Shown piece after piece: positions 26,020 to 34,964 of a stretch of DNA of 64,000 nucleotides (within the stretch, counting starts at the first letter, position 1; each line of letters starts with the position of its first letter). Origin of the DNA: an uncultured beta proteobacterium. Lineage in GTDB: Bacteria > Pseudomonadota > Gammaproteobacteria > Burkholderiales > Burkholderiaceae. The stretch is taken from NCBI GenBank assembly GCA_903892315.1, contig CAITHY010000046.1:8250-72249 (forward strand), given 5' to 3'. A program made the position numbers and the translations under genes. The notes under the pieces are model-generated. The model was not told the origin of the DNA and did no database searches. It was given only the letters and a program-made list of their open reading frames with translations.

Positions 26020-26973
26020 ATGAACCCACCGAAGAAGATTTCGATTGTTGCCCCATTTTTTAATGAAGATATGGCGGTTGAGCATTTTTATCGGGCCATT
26101 AAGGATGTCTTTAATTCTCTCCCAAATTACACATTGGAATTGGTTTGTGTCGACGACGGCAGTACCGATGGGACATTAAGTCAGTTGGTTTTTTTGGCCC
26201 GTCAGGACCCCTGTCTTCAGGTAATTGAATTTTCGCGTAACTTTGGCAAAGAGGCGGCTTTGTCAGCAGGTATAGATTTTGCGTCCGGTGATGCAATCAT
26301 CCCGATTGATGTTGATTTGCAAGACCCGCCAGAATTGATTAATCAAATGATTGCCCTCTGGGATCAAGGCGCAGAGGTAGTATTGGCAAGGCGAGTTGAT
26401 CGGTCTTCTGATGCTGCACTAAAGAGAGTAACCGCCTCGCTTTTTTATTGTTTTCATAATCTTGTATCTTCTGAAGTTCAGCTTCCAGAAAACGTAGGTG
26501 ATTTTCGTTTGATGGATCGAATGGTTGTTGATGCTCTAAAGAGGTTGCCCGAGCGAAGGCGTTTTATGAAGGGCCTGTTTGCATGGGTTGGATTCAAAAC
26601 GGTATCAATTGATTATGTTCGGGCTCCCCGGGAGTTGGGTTGCTCCAAATTTTCCGGGTGGAAGTTGTGGAACCTTGCACTGGAGGGTGTAACGAGTTTT
26701 AGCTTGATTCCACTCAAGGTTTGGACGTATATTGGTGTGCTTGGCGCCATTTTTGCCTTCTTTTATGCCATCTTTGTCATTATCAAAACACTCATTTTTG
26801 GAATTGATTTGCCTGGATATGCCTCCTTGCTCGTAGTGATCTTGTTTTTTGGCAGTCTTCAGTTAATTAGCCTGGGGATCATCGGGGAATATATAGGCCG
26901 AATTTATTTTGAGTCTAAGGGGCGCCCTTTGTATATCGTTCGAAATCGAATTGGCGGATCAAAACCAGATTGA
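26020..26973 (+). CDS. GtrB-like polyprenyl-phosphate glycosyltransferase (GT2)
   Basis: 317 residues. ISIVAPFFNEDMAVEHFYR, CVDDGSTDGT, EFSRNFGKEAALSAG and PIDVDLQDPPELI are the hallmarks of bactoprenol glucosyltransferase GtrB and ArnC relatives. Two hydrophobic helices near residues 235-300 match the GtrB membrane anchor. It should load a sugar onto undecaprenyl phosphate at the inner membrane for use by a periplasmic GT-C enzyme, possibly the one encoded divergently at 23869. The next gene, an epimerase, starts 3 nt after its stop. Confidence 0.88.
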   Translation: MNPPKKISIVAPFFNEDMAVEHFYRAIKDVFNSLPNYTLELVCVDDGSTDGTLSQLVFLARQDPCLQVIEFSRNFGKEAALSAGIDFASGDAIIPIDVDLQDPPELINQMIALWDQGAEVVLARRVDRSSDAALKRVTASLFYCFHNLVSSEVQLPENVGDFRLMDRMVVDALKRLPERRRFMKGLFAWVGFKTVSIDYVRAPRELGCSKFSGWKLWNLALEGVTSFSLIPLKVWTYIGVLGAIFAFFYAIFVIIKTLIFGIDLPGYASLLVVILFFGSLQLISLGIIGEYIGRIYFESKGRPLYIVRNRIGGSKPD

Positions 26974-26976
26974 TTT

Positions 26977-27945
26977 ATGACTACCTCAATATTAATTACT
27001 GGCGGCAATGGGTTTGTTGGTGCAGGTTTACTTCAATCCCTTGCTCTTGATGAGCGATATGCACTGAAGGCTACTCTGAGATCTATGGGCGCAGAACCCC
27101 TTCCTTCATCAGTGACTGTATTGACTGGGTTGGATGTGGGTTCTGAAATTGGCTGGGATGACGCACTTAAAGGCGTGGATTGCGTAGTTCATTGTGCGGC
27201 TCGTTACCATATCAAGAATGAATCATCCGGAAATTTACTCGCCATCTGCAGAGAGATTAATGTTGATGGAACGATGCGTTTGGCAAAGTTAGCAGCTCAG
27301 GCTGGCGTGAGAAGATTTATTTTCCTAAGTTCATTAAAAGTCAATGGAGAGTTTAGCGCTCCAAGTCGCCCATTTTCTGAGGCAGACATACCCAACCCTT
27401 TTTATCCCTATGGCATTTCTAAATTAGAGGCCGAAAATGCGCTATTAGAGTTTTCAGCCTCTAGTCCCATGGAAGTGGTTATTGTTCGCCCACCACCTGT
27501 GTATGGCCCAGGTGTAAAGGCTAACTTCTTGGCGATGATGCGTTGCTTAGACTATCGACTGCCACTGCCGCTGGGGAATATCAAAAACTTACGAAGTTAT
27601 ATTAGCCTTGCCAATTTGGTAAGTTTCGTGGAGGTTTGCATAAGGCACCCCGCCGCTAAAAATGAGGTGTTTCTAGTTTCTGATGGCCACGACTTATCTA
27701 CCACCCAATTGTTATGCGATATGAGCGCTGCTTTAGGAAGGGCATCTCTACTTTTTTCTGCGCCTAGAAGTCTCTTAACTTTTGCTGCTAAGTTGTTCGG
27801 TAAAGGATATATTCCAGAACTGTTGTTTGGTAATTTTCAGGCAAATATTAGCAAGGCAAAGAATTTATTGGATTGGAGTCCTGCTGAATCAGTGCAAGAT
27901 GGAATGCGGAAAACTACGAAGTCTTATTTGGCCAAAAAGATTTAG
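26977..27945 (+). CDS. NAD-dependent epimerase (extended SDR), paralogue of the 20391 product
   Basis: 322 residues. LITGGNGFVGAGL, VVHCAARYH, IFLSSLKVNGE, YPYGISKLEAE (catalytic Tyr and Lys) and RPPPVYGPGVKANFL parallel those of the 20391 protein throughout, including the C-terminal LSTTQL element. It likely epimerises or reduces a nucleotide- or lipid-linked sugar. Coupled to the GtrB-like gene (3 nt), it may prepare the sugar that enzyme uses. Its TAG and the convergent gene's TAA share TTAG at 27942-27945. Confidence 0.82.
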   Translation: MTTSILITGGNGFVGAGLLQSLALDERYALKATLRSMGAEPLPSSVTVLTGLDVGSEIGWDDALKGVDCVVHCAARYHIKNESSGNLLAICREINVDGTMRLAKLAAQAGVRRFIFLSSLKVNGEFSAPSRPFSEADIPNPFYPYGISKLEAENALLEFSASSPMEVVIVRPPPVYGPGVKANFLAMMRCLDYRLPLPLGNIKNLRSYISLANLVSFVEVCIRHPAAKNEVFLVSDGHDLSTTQLLCDMSAALGRASLLFSAPRSLLTFAAKLFGKGYIPELLFGNFQANISKAKNLLDWSPAESVQDGMRKTTKSYLAKKI

Positions 27946-28889
27946 TTTAGGTTTTGTGTTTCTTCAATGATGTACAGAGGGCGACCTTTTACCTCTCTAT
28001 AAATCTTGCTAATGTAAATACTGACAATGCCGATTGAGAGTAGTTGAACCCCTCCAAAAAATAGAACTAGGGTGATGAGAGATGGCCATCCAGGAATGGA
28101 GAAGTTAGGGTTTATGATTTTTTTTGCAACTAGAGCAAATAAGAACATAAAGCTAACAAGCGTGATAACTATACCGAGAGCACTGGAAAAATATAGGGGC
28201 CGATCAGTAAAAGATGTGAGGCCATTGATGGCAAATCTAAAATATTTTATTGGAGAAAATGTCGAAGTGCCCGCATATCTAGAATCTCTGTCGTATTCAA
28301 TGCCAATTTGTTTAAAGCCTACCCAGGAAACCATTCCCCTGTAGTAGCGACTTTCCTCCCGCATATTTCTAAGCACATCCATGACTGCTTTATCGATCAG
28401 ACGAAAATCTCCCGTATCTTTTGGGATCTTGGTTTCGCTAAGATTGCCAATCAGCCGGTAATAAAGCTTGGCTGCATACTTAAAGAATGTGTTTACTCCC
28501 TTTCTATTTGGGCGGACTCCATATACGACCTTATACCCAGCCAGCCACTTATCTATGAATGCAGTAATAAGCTCTGGGGGATCCTGTAGGTCGTCGTCAA
28601 TAATGATCGCCAGATCACCTTTTGCTGCATCAATGCCGGCAGTAATAGCAATTTGATTCCCAAAATTTCGAGAAAAATGAATAATCTTTACTTGCTTATC
28701 AAGAAGTGCAAGCTCTTTTAGTTTGCTTAGAGTTTGGTCGGTACTGAAATCATTTACAAAAATAATTTCATGTGTGAACTCTGGCACTATCGAATTTAGA
28801 ACTGCTTTAGTTCTTTTATAAAACTCATGGATACCATACTCCTCGTTATATGTAGGAACAATGATGGATAAAAGTTTAGAAGTTGTCAT
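27942..28889 (-). CDS. GtrB-like polyprenyl-phosphate glycosyltransferase (GT2), second copy
   Basis: 315 residues. IVPTYNEEYGIHEFYKR, FVNDFSTDQT, HFSRNFGNQIAITAG and IIDDDLQDPPELI define the GtrB/ArnC-like group; two C-terminal membrane helices (about 235-300) follow. It is homologous to the 26020 protein, but distinct enough to suggest another sugar or acceptor. It is co-transcribed with the methyltransferase gene that ends 7 nt upstream. Confidence 0.87.
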   Translation of the reverse strand: MTTSKLLSIIVPTYNEEYGIHEFYKRTKAVLNSIVPEFTHEIIFVNDFSTDQTLSKLKELALLDKQVKIIHFSRNFGNQIAITAGIDAAKGDLAIIIDDDLQDPPELITAFIDKWLAGYKVVYGVRPNRKGVNTFFKYAAKLYYRLIGNLSETKIPKDTGDFRLIDKAVMDVLRNMREESRYYRGMVSWVGFKQIGIEYDRDSRYAGTSTFSPIKYFRFAINGLTSFTDRPLYFSSALGIVITLVSFMFLFALVAKKIINPNFSIPGWPSLITLVLFFGGVQLLSIGIVSIYISKIYREVKGRPLYIIEETQNLN

Positions 28890-28896
28890 AGGGAGT

Positions 28897-29625
28897 TCAT
28901 TTGCTAACTACCGCAAGAATAGAAACTCCAAAAGGTAGCTTGCAGAAACGTAGCAGGTACTTTTCAAAGCCAAAAATTGTCCTCAGAGAATGGTTTGCGA
29001 GGCTCCCTGGCATGTCAACGTCTGAGGTGCCATTCCGGCCAAGAATGTTATTAAGTTTTCTCACTACATAAACGATCGGGAATAGCAGAGTATTGAAATA
29101 GGAAATTTTTTCAATATGAAATCCTGCCTTAATTAGCTTTTGTTGAAGCTCGGTAAGGGTGTACCTTCTCTTGTGCTCATTCATTTCATCAAATTGAGAC
29201 CACAGAAACATATAAGCCGGTACTGTGATGATGGCCTTCCCGGATGGGCTTAGTAAGCTTTTAATGGCTTCTAGTGATGCCACATCGTCATCAATGTGTT
29301 CAATCACATCAAGGGCGGTAACTAGTTCAAAGACATTTTTTGGATAAGGCACCTGATCTGGTAGAAAACCCTGATTTACTGGGCCAGAGAAGATTTCTTT
29401 GCTAAATTGAATGGCTTCACTAGACATGTCCATGCCACTAGTATGGCCAATTTCTTCTAGGGCATTGAGCATCAACCCGCTCCCGCAGCCTATATCTAAA
29501 ATCATGCTATTGGGCTGGAGATTCAGGTGGCGTCGAATGCTATCTAGGATGATGTCCTTTTTGGTGACAAACCACCAGTGCTGCTTTTGAATATTAAAAA
29601 ATATCCGATACATCTCAATATTCAT
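28897..29625 (-). CDS. class I SAM-dependent methyltransferase
   Basis: 242 residues. MILDIGCGSGLMLNAL is the SAM-binding motif I, FELVTALDVIEHIDDD gives the post-I acidic region, and the fold continues with GKAIITVPAYMFLWS. It belongs to the broad UbiE/COQ5-like Methyltransf_11 group; in this setting it probably methylates a sugar or a lipid-linked intermediate. It is the first gene of a two-gene minus-strand unit with the GtrB-like gene, divergent from the SxtJ-like gene at 29710. Acceptor unknown. Confidence 0.83.
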   Translation of the reverse strand: MNIEMYRIFFNIQKQHWWFVTKKDIILDSIRRHLNLQPNSMILDIGCGSGLMLNALEEIGHTSGMDMSSEAIQFSKEIFSGPVNQGFLPDQVPYPKNVFELVTALDVIEHIDDDVASLEAIKSLLSPSGKAIITVPAYMFLWSQFDEMNEHKRRYTLTELQQKLIKAGFHIEKISYFNTLLFPIVYVVRKLNNILGRNGTSDVDMPGSLANHSLRTIFGFEKYLLRFCKLPFGVSILAVVSK

Positions 29626-29709
29626 TATTTACTCCTAAATAGGCTGCTAGAAGGTATAAATCTACCAGGCGTTTGAATTTCATAATAAAATTGTAACTAT
29701 TAATAAATT

Positions 29710-30114
29710 ATGTCTATCCAACCTTCAAATTTACCTTCCAATCGAATATTCGGGCTCTTATTTATAGGGGTTTTTGCAGTTTTAGGCTTTTATGGGCTAT
29801 GGAAGGGCTGGAGTCCTGCAGTCATCCAGGCTTTTTTTGCGCTTTCCGCCCTTCTGGTGGGCATTACCCTATTTGCGCAGGTTCTTTTAACCCCCTTTAA
29901 TAAAGCCTGGTATCAACTTGGCCTGTTGATGGGCAAAGTAGTGAGTCCACTTGTATTGGGAATTCTCTTTTTTATTGTTATTACCCCAGTGGCAATTGTC
30001 ATGAGGTTAGCCGGTCGAGATGCGCTGAAATTGCGTAAACAAGATGTGGGTTCTCATTGGATCGATCGCAAGCCTCCCGGTCCAGAGCCTGAGTCATTTA
30101 AAGAACAATTTTAA
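29710..30114 (+). CDS. SxtJ-family small membrane protein
   Basis: 134 residues with three hydrophobic helices and a polar C-terminus (DVGSHWIDRKPPGPEPESF). The pattern of helices, the segment VVSPLVLGILFFIVITPVA and the position before a DUF5989 protein and a carbamoyltransferase match SxtJ-like proteins, first named from the cyanobacterial saxitoxin cluster but widespread in polysaccharide loci. Its biochemical role is not established as far as I know; a membrane partner of the carbamoyltransferase is the usual guess. Confidence 0.75.
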   Translation: MSIQPSNLPSNRIFGLLFIGVFAVLGFYGLWKGWSPAVIQAFFALSALLVGITLFAQVLLTPFNKAWYQLGLLMGKVVSPLVLGILFFIVITPVAIVMRLAGRDALKLRKQDVGSHWIDRKPPGPEPESFKEQF

Positions 30115-30125
30115 GAAGGTCACTT

Positions 30126-30278
30126 ATGTCATTTATTAAAGAGCTATGGAAATTTTTGCGTGTTCGCAAAAAGCTCTGGTTGTTACCCATCATCATTGTG
30201 ATGGTTGTGCTGGGCGGTCTATTGATATTGGCTGCCAAGAGCGCGGTAGTGGCGCCATTTATTTACACCCTGTTCTAA
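30126..30278 (+). CDS. DUF5989-family single-pass membrane protein
   Basis: 50 residues from the ATG at 30126, with AAGAAGG a few bases upstream as ribosome binding site. A basic N-terminus (SFIKELWKFLRVRKKLW) is followed by one membrane helix (LPIIIVMVVLGGLLILA) and a short tail ending FIYTLF. This matches the DUF5989 family as I know it, the small companion of SxtJ-like proteins. It is 11 nt after the SxtJ-like gene and 12 nt before the carbamoyltransferase. Function is unknown. Confidence 0.75.
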   Translation: MSFIKELWKFLRVRKKLWLLPIIIVMVVLGGLLILAAKSAVVAPFIYTLF

Positions 30279-30290
30279 GCGCATAGGCTC

Positions 30291-32132
30291 ATGAAAATTC
30301 TGGGAATCTCAGCCTATTACCATGACTCGGCTGCTTGCTTAGTTGTTGATGGCGAAGTGATAGCCGCCGCTCAAGAAGAGCGGTTTACGCGTAAAAAGCA
30401 TGACCAAGATTTTCCCAGCCATGCGATTGCGTATTGCTTAAGTGAAGTGGGCTGTCAACCGGAAGACATTGACTATGTGGTGTTCTATGACAAGCCCTTT
30501 TTAAAGTTTGAGCGCTTGCTTGAAACCTATTTGGCTTATGCCCCCATTGGTTTTCAGTCTTTTGCGACTTCTTTACCGGTATGGCTGAAAGACAAGCTCT
30601 TTCAAAAAACTATGATTGCCGATGCACTCAAGGCTATCTGGGGGAAAAATATTGATTGGACTGAGCGCTTATTATTTTCTGAGCACCACTTAAGTCACGC
30701 AGCGAGTGCATTTTTCCCGTCACCTTTTGAGGAAGCTGCTATTTTGACGATGGATGGTGTAGGAGAGTGGACTACAACATCGCTGGCAATTGGACGGGGT
30801 TCAGATTTGCAGGTGCACAAGGAAATTCATTTTCCGCATTCCTTGGGTTTACTGTATTCCGCTATTACCTACTATACCGGTTTTAAAGTGAATTCAGGTG
30901 AGTACAAGGTCATGGGCTTGGCGCCTTACGGTGAACCCAAGTATGCCCAGCTCATTAAAGACAACTTAATCGATATAAAAGAAGACGGTTCATTTGCACT
31001 GGATATGAGCTACTTTAACTATTGCACTGGTCTCACGATGACTAATGCTAAGTTTGACAAGTTGTTTGGCGGTCCACGACGCGCTGAAGAGTCGGCATTG
31101 ACTCAGCGCGAAATGGACTTGGCGGCGTCTATTCAGGCTGTAACAGAAGAAGTGGTAATCAAATTAGCTCGTGGAATTCGGAAGTCAACTGGACTAACGA
31201 ACTTGTGCCTTGCTGGTGGTGTAGCGCTGAACTGCGTCGCCAATGGTAAGCTTTTGCGTGAAAACATTTTTGACAATATTTGGATTCAACCTGCGGCTGG
31301 TGATGCGGGTGGTGCTGTTGGCGCTGCATTGGCCGCTTACTACATGATGTTGGGCTTGCCACGTAAAGTTGATCCAGCATTGCAAGATGGTATGAGGGGC
31401 TCTTACTTGGGTCCTGAGTTTGCTCAACCGGATATCGAGCAACGTTTAGCAGCAGCTGGTGCTAAGTTCACCAACCATTCTGATGAAGAAATCATAGCCT
31501 TAACTGCCCAGGCATTGGCAGATGGTAAAGCGGTAGGTTGGCATCAGGGTCGCATGGAGTTTGGTCCACGCTCATTAGGTGGTCGATCAATCTTGGCTGA
31601 TGCACGTTCATCCTCTGCGCAGAAATTGCTTAATCTCAAAGTGAAGTATCGCGAATCCTTTAGGCCCTTCGCGCCAAGCGTATTACGTGAAGATGTAGCT
31701 GAGTGGTTTGATATCAACACTGACAGCCCTTATATGCTCTTGGTCGCCGATGTAAATGAGTCTAAGCGCTTAGCAATGACTGACGAGCAGAAAAAGCTCT
31801 TCGGCATTGACAAGCTCAATGTACCTCGTTCAGAGATACCGGCTGTTACGCATGTGGATTATTCTGCACGCGTGCAAACCATTCATAAGCAAACCAATCC
31901 AAAGTACCATGCGCTGGTAAGTAAGTTTAAAGAGCTTACAGGGTGTTCTGTGGTGGTCAATACTTCCTTTAACGTTCGAGGTGAGCCGATTGTCTGCACG
32001 CCTGAAGATGCCTTCCGTTGCCTTATGGGTACTGAGATTGAGTTCCTAGTTGTAGGTAACTCCATCATGCGCAAAGAGGACCAAGATCCAGCATTGAAGT
32101 TGGATTACAAAAACGCTTACGAGCTCGATTAG
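30291..32132 (+). CDS. carbamoyltransferase of the NodU/TobZ/SxtI family
   Basis: 613 residues. The N-terminal Kae1-like domain starts MKILGISAYYHDSAACLV and contains EHHLSHAASAFFPSPFEEA with metal-binding histidines and a later GGVALNCVANGKLL. The C-terminal YrdC-like-associated domain includes WHQGRMEFGPRSLGGRSIL and KYRESFRPFAPSVL. These enzymes move the carbamoyl group of carbamoyl phosphate via carbamoyl-AMP to a hydroxyl group. Length and all expected motifs are intact. In this polysaccharide locus the acceptor is probably a sugar hydroxyl. Sequence is visibly less A+T-rich than the preceding membrane-protein genes. Confidence 0.93.
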   Translation: MKILGISAYYHDSAACLVVDGEVIAAAQEERFTRKKHDQDFPSHAIAYCLSEVGCQPEDIDYVVFYDKPFLKFERLLETYLAYAPIGFQSFATSLPVWLKDKLFQKTMIADALKAIWGKNIDWTERLLFSEHHLSHAASAFFPSPFEEAAILTMDGVGEWTTTSLAIGRGSDLQVHKEIHFPHSLGLLYSAITYYTGFKVNSGEYKVMGLAPYGEPKYAQLIKDNLIDIKEDGSFALDMSYFNYCTGLTMTNAKFDKLFGGPRRAEESALTQREMDLAASIQAVTEEVVIKLARGIRKSTGLTNLCLAGGVALNCVANGKLLRENIFDNIWIQPAAGDAGGAVGAALAAYYMMLGLPRKVDPALQDGMRGSYLGPEFAQPDIEQRLAAAGAKFTNHSDEEIIALTAQALADGKAVGWHQGRMEFGPRSLGGRSILADARSSSAQKLLNLKVKYRESFRPFAPSVLREDVAEWFDINTDSPYMLLVADVNESKRLAMTDEQKKLFGIDKLNVPRSEIPAVTHVDYSARVQTIHKQTNPKYHALVSKFKELTGCSVVVNTSFNVRGEPIVCTPEDAFRCLMGTEIEFLVVGNSIMRKEDQDPALKLDYKNAYELD

Positions 32133-32146
32133 GTCTCATTTCTCAT

Positions 32147-33373
32147 TTGAGCGAGAATGCCGAGATGGTTAAAAAAATCCTAATTCCAGTAGTCATTATT
32201 GCAGCAGCATGTTATTTACTGCAAAGCGCCTATGAGCACAGAAATGTCGGTACCTTTTTATGGGCAACTAGCTGCTTTTTGGTTTTGATGGCTATTTATC
32301 TGCGCCATTTTCGCGATACATTCATCATAGTTGTCTCCCTTACTATCACTTTGGCATTAGTGGAGATGGGTTTAGGGTATCTCCCTACTCTACTGGCTAA
32401 GCAGTCCGAGGGAGGTAAGAATGCTCGCTCAACCTATTTTGATAATAATCAACAGTACAACACTCCCGCCTATTGGCAGCTCACTCAGCTTGGGAGTCAG
32501 CCACGCCCTGGAAAGTTTAGAGCTAGAAAGTTAGCTTCAGATGGGGAATTAATTTATGACGTTAATTACTCGATTGGGCCAGATGGGTTTCGTATAACCC
32601 CCAAATATGAGAACGGGGGCGCCCCCAACAATAGAATTAATTTCTTAGGTGACTCCTTCACCTTTGGGGAGGGTGTGCAGGATGATGAGACGATGGCTTA
32701 TTACACTAGCGATCTATTTAGGCATTCTGGACGAATGTTGGTGGTTAAAAACTATGGCATGAGTGGTGGAGGCATTCATCAGGCGCTTGCAATATTGCAA
32801 AGCAAATTGGATACAAGTGCAAAAACACAATTTATTCTGACTGCGCCATGGCATGCCAGTAGAGCAGCTTGTGCTGATTTCTTTACTCTAGGCTCACCAA
32901 AATATCTTTTGGTGAATTCTGGATACGTAGTACGAGATGGTTATTGCCGCTCTTTTTCATGGGTTGAGAACTCCCCCAAGGCGGTGCGTGGATTGATAAC
33001 TTCTTCCAATATTTTTAAATTGATTCAAGATAGCTTATTTGTTGTATCGGATCAGGACAAGCAAATTGATCTCTATTTAGGCATCTTAAGAACCGCAGCC
33101 AAAGAAGCTAAATCAAGAGGTGAAAATTTGGTTATAGGATTTATTAAGGCCGATGAGAAATGGTTTGTTGGCAGCTACAACAATGAAAAAGTTTTTAAGC
33201 AAATCCAGGCGATGGGCATCAATGCGATCAATATGACCTTAGTTAATAGGAGCGAAGATCTACCTAGGGTTTACTATTTGCACGAGCTGGATAAACATCC
33301 AACTGCCGCTGCAAACTTAGAAAGAGCGAAGTTATTGACCGAAAAAATTAATTTGAATTTTTTACAAAAATAA
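32147..33373 (+). CDS. SGNH/GDSL hydrolase-like membrane-anchored protein
   Basis: 408 residues from TTG at 32147; the ATG at 32165 begins directly at the first helix (MVKKILIPVVIIAAACYLL) and may be the true start. Two or three N-terminal helices (to ~75) anchor a periplasmic domain with FLGDSFTFGEG, the GDS-like block I Ser, and LDKHPTAAAN near the end, the D-x-x-H block V. Such proteins act as esterases or acyltransferase partners on glycans. It follows the carbamoyltransferase by 14 nt, so it may belong to the same modification cassette. Its 3' end overlaps the convergent membrane protein by 26 bp. Confidence 0.7.
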   Translation: MSENAEMVKKILIPVVIIAAACYLLQSAYEHRNVGTFLWATSCFLVLMAIYLRHFRDTFIIVVSLTITLALVEMGLGYLPTLLAKQSEGGKNARSTYFDNNQQYNTPAYWQLTQLGSQPRPGKFRARKLASDGELIYDVNYSIGPDGFRITPKYENGGAPNNRINFLGDSFTFGEGVQDDETMAYYTSDLFRHSGRMLVVKNYGMSGGGIHQALAILQSKLDTSAKTQFILTAPWHASRAACADFFTLGSPKYLLVNSGYVVRDGYCRSFSWVENSPKAVRGLITSSNIFKLIQDSLFVVSDQDKQIDLYLGILRTAAKEAKSRGENLVIGFIKADEKWFVGSYNNEKVFKQIQAMGINAINMTLVNRSEDLPRVYYLHELDKHPTAAANLERAKLLTEKINLNFLQK

Positions 33374-34964
33374 AAATATTATGATCCAGGCAATTCTGCC
33401 TCGATGCGCATTCTGAGATGGAACTGCTTGGGCTAAAAAATCCATCATCTTTGACCGATTTATAGTTGCTATTCTGCCTTAGCAATCCATATGTTTTGTT
33501 ATAGAAGTTCTTGCCCATTCCTCCAAAGGAACTTTGAAATATGACAATATCAAATTCATTTTGATGAATCTTTTGATATATAAAATTTGCCTCTTCCTTG
33601 GAAATTGAAATTTCGGGATCAAACCAAAGGGGAATATTTTTGGGTGGGTCAATATTGAGCTCTCCGTAAATTGGGGTAAGTTCGCTAATGTTCAGAATTA
33701 AGCTCGGATGCCCAGTCTTAGAGTGTATTTCATCAGCGAGCCTACGAACTTCACTTATAACTTCAAAGGTTTCCATTGGCGCCCAGATATCTTTCAAGAC
33801 TTGCATATCAGACGGACTTGATATTAACGGCTTGGTTACGGAGAGCCGATTAAAGCTAAAGGGTTCTGGCATCTCTAAGATTGTTGTTTCGCCAAGGTTA
33901 ATCAGGCTTACAGCCGGCCTGTATAGGGAAGACAAGGCGAATGTGGACATAAGAGCAAGAAGATAAATCCCCCGCCCTTTAATTCGCCTTGCAAAGCAGT
34001 CTATTGAGATATAAAGAAATAACGTGAAATAAAAAGTGGTAAAAAATAATGCTTTCGTTTGAATGTTCGCGAAAGATGAGCCAAAAATGACCGCTGCGTA
34101 GAGCAGCACTCTTTCTTTAGAAATGAGAAATCGACCAAAACATAATATACCAAGTAAGAGCAATGGTACTCCACTTAAGAAGTCATTAATTCCATTTCCT
34201 CTCTGCAATGCCAGATCGAACGAATTCATAATCCATGCATTGAAGTTAGAGGCGCCAATGAGGAGGTAGAAGATTAGAAGTACCAATGCCGCACCAGTGA
34301 TGCTCTTGAGGAGGTTAGTAGACCTCTTGGACAGTAAATATTCATTCTTTTGACTAAAGAGTGCAATGAAGCCAACCGAAATTATGCTTAAAACGCCCGT
34401 ATCTTGTTTGGTCAAAAAGGCCAGGCCAGATAAAACTCCGGCCCAAAAAAAAGCATAATGATTTTGGGCTAACGTTGCAGCCAATGTAAGAAAGAAAAAT
34501 AGAGTTGCAGTGGAGTTGTACCAGGGGTGCGATAAAAAGATGAGGTAAAAAAGTGTGAATAAAAGTAGTGAGATACTTATCTGAATAGGTCTGCATCCTA
34601 ATTTTCTTAAAATATAGAAGGCTGTCAGTAGGAAGACGGAGTTTTGTGCCAGTTGTGCTATTTCAAAGCTATGCCAGCTTGGTCCCAGGGCCAAAAAAAA
34701 CATAGATGGGATTAAAAATGATATTGGCCCAATTGGTGAGCTGAAATCATTGAAGGGTATTTGGCCTCGATAGATTCTGTAGGCGCCCTCCCAAGTAATG
34801 CCATAGTCTTTAAAAAAGAGAAAATGTCTAAACGGTTCTAAGGTCCAAATTGCAACAAGGCAAATGATTCCCGTTATGACTGGAAGATATTTTTTGATCT
34901 TATTCAAGTTGTCAACATAGCTACTCAATATGAGTAGTTTAATTATTTTATGCGCTGGAACCAC
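33348..34964 (-). CDS. polytopic membrane protein, GT-C-like, unknown specificity
   Basis: 538 residues with about 10-12 helices in the first ~350 residues and a ~180-residue soluble C-terminus. The first loop holds GAYRIYRGQIPFNDFSSPIGP, resembling the donor-side loop of some GT39/GT-C proteins. It does not carry the C-terminal module of 5122, 16078 and 23869. The GTG at 34964 overlaps the upstream methyltransferase by 22 bp; a TTG at 34928 is an alternative. It appears to be the last gene of the Wzm/Wzt operon. Confidence 0.55.
   Translation of the reverse strand: MVPAHKIIKLLILSSYVDNLNKIKKYLPVITGIICLVAIWTLEPFRHFLFFKDYGITWEGAYRIYRGQIPFNDFSSPIGPISFLIPSMFFLALGPSWHSFEIAQLAQNSVFLLTAFYILRKLGCRPIQISISLLLFTLFYLIFLSHPWYNSTATLFFFLTLAATLAQNHYAFFWAGVLSGLAFLTKQDTGVLSIISVGFIALFSQKNEYLLSKRSTNLLKSITGAALVLLIFYLLIGASNFNAWIMNSFDLALQRGNGINDFLSGVPLLLLGILCFGRFLISKERVLLYAAVIFGSSFANIQTKALFFTTFYFTLFLYISIDCFARRIKGRGIYLLALMSTFALSSLYRPAVSLINLGETTILEMPEPFSFNRLSVTKPLISSPSDMQVLKDIWAPMETFEVISEVRRLADEIHSKTGHPSLILNISELTPIYGELNIDPPKNIPLWFDPEISISKEEANFIYQKIHQNEFDIVIFQSSFGGMGKNFYNKTYGLLRQNSNYKSVKDDGFFSPSSSISECASRQNCLDHNIFIFVKNSN

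Noticed and set aside
30291..32132. Saxitoxin-type toxin biosynthesis
   Set aside because: Only the carbamoyltransferase, SxtJ-like and DUF5989 parts are present; no polyketide, amidinotransferase or oxygenase genes occur, and the context is polysaccharide synthesis.
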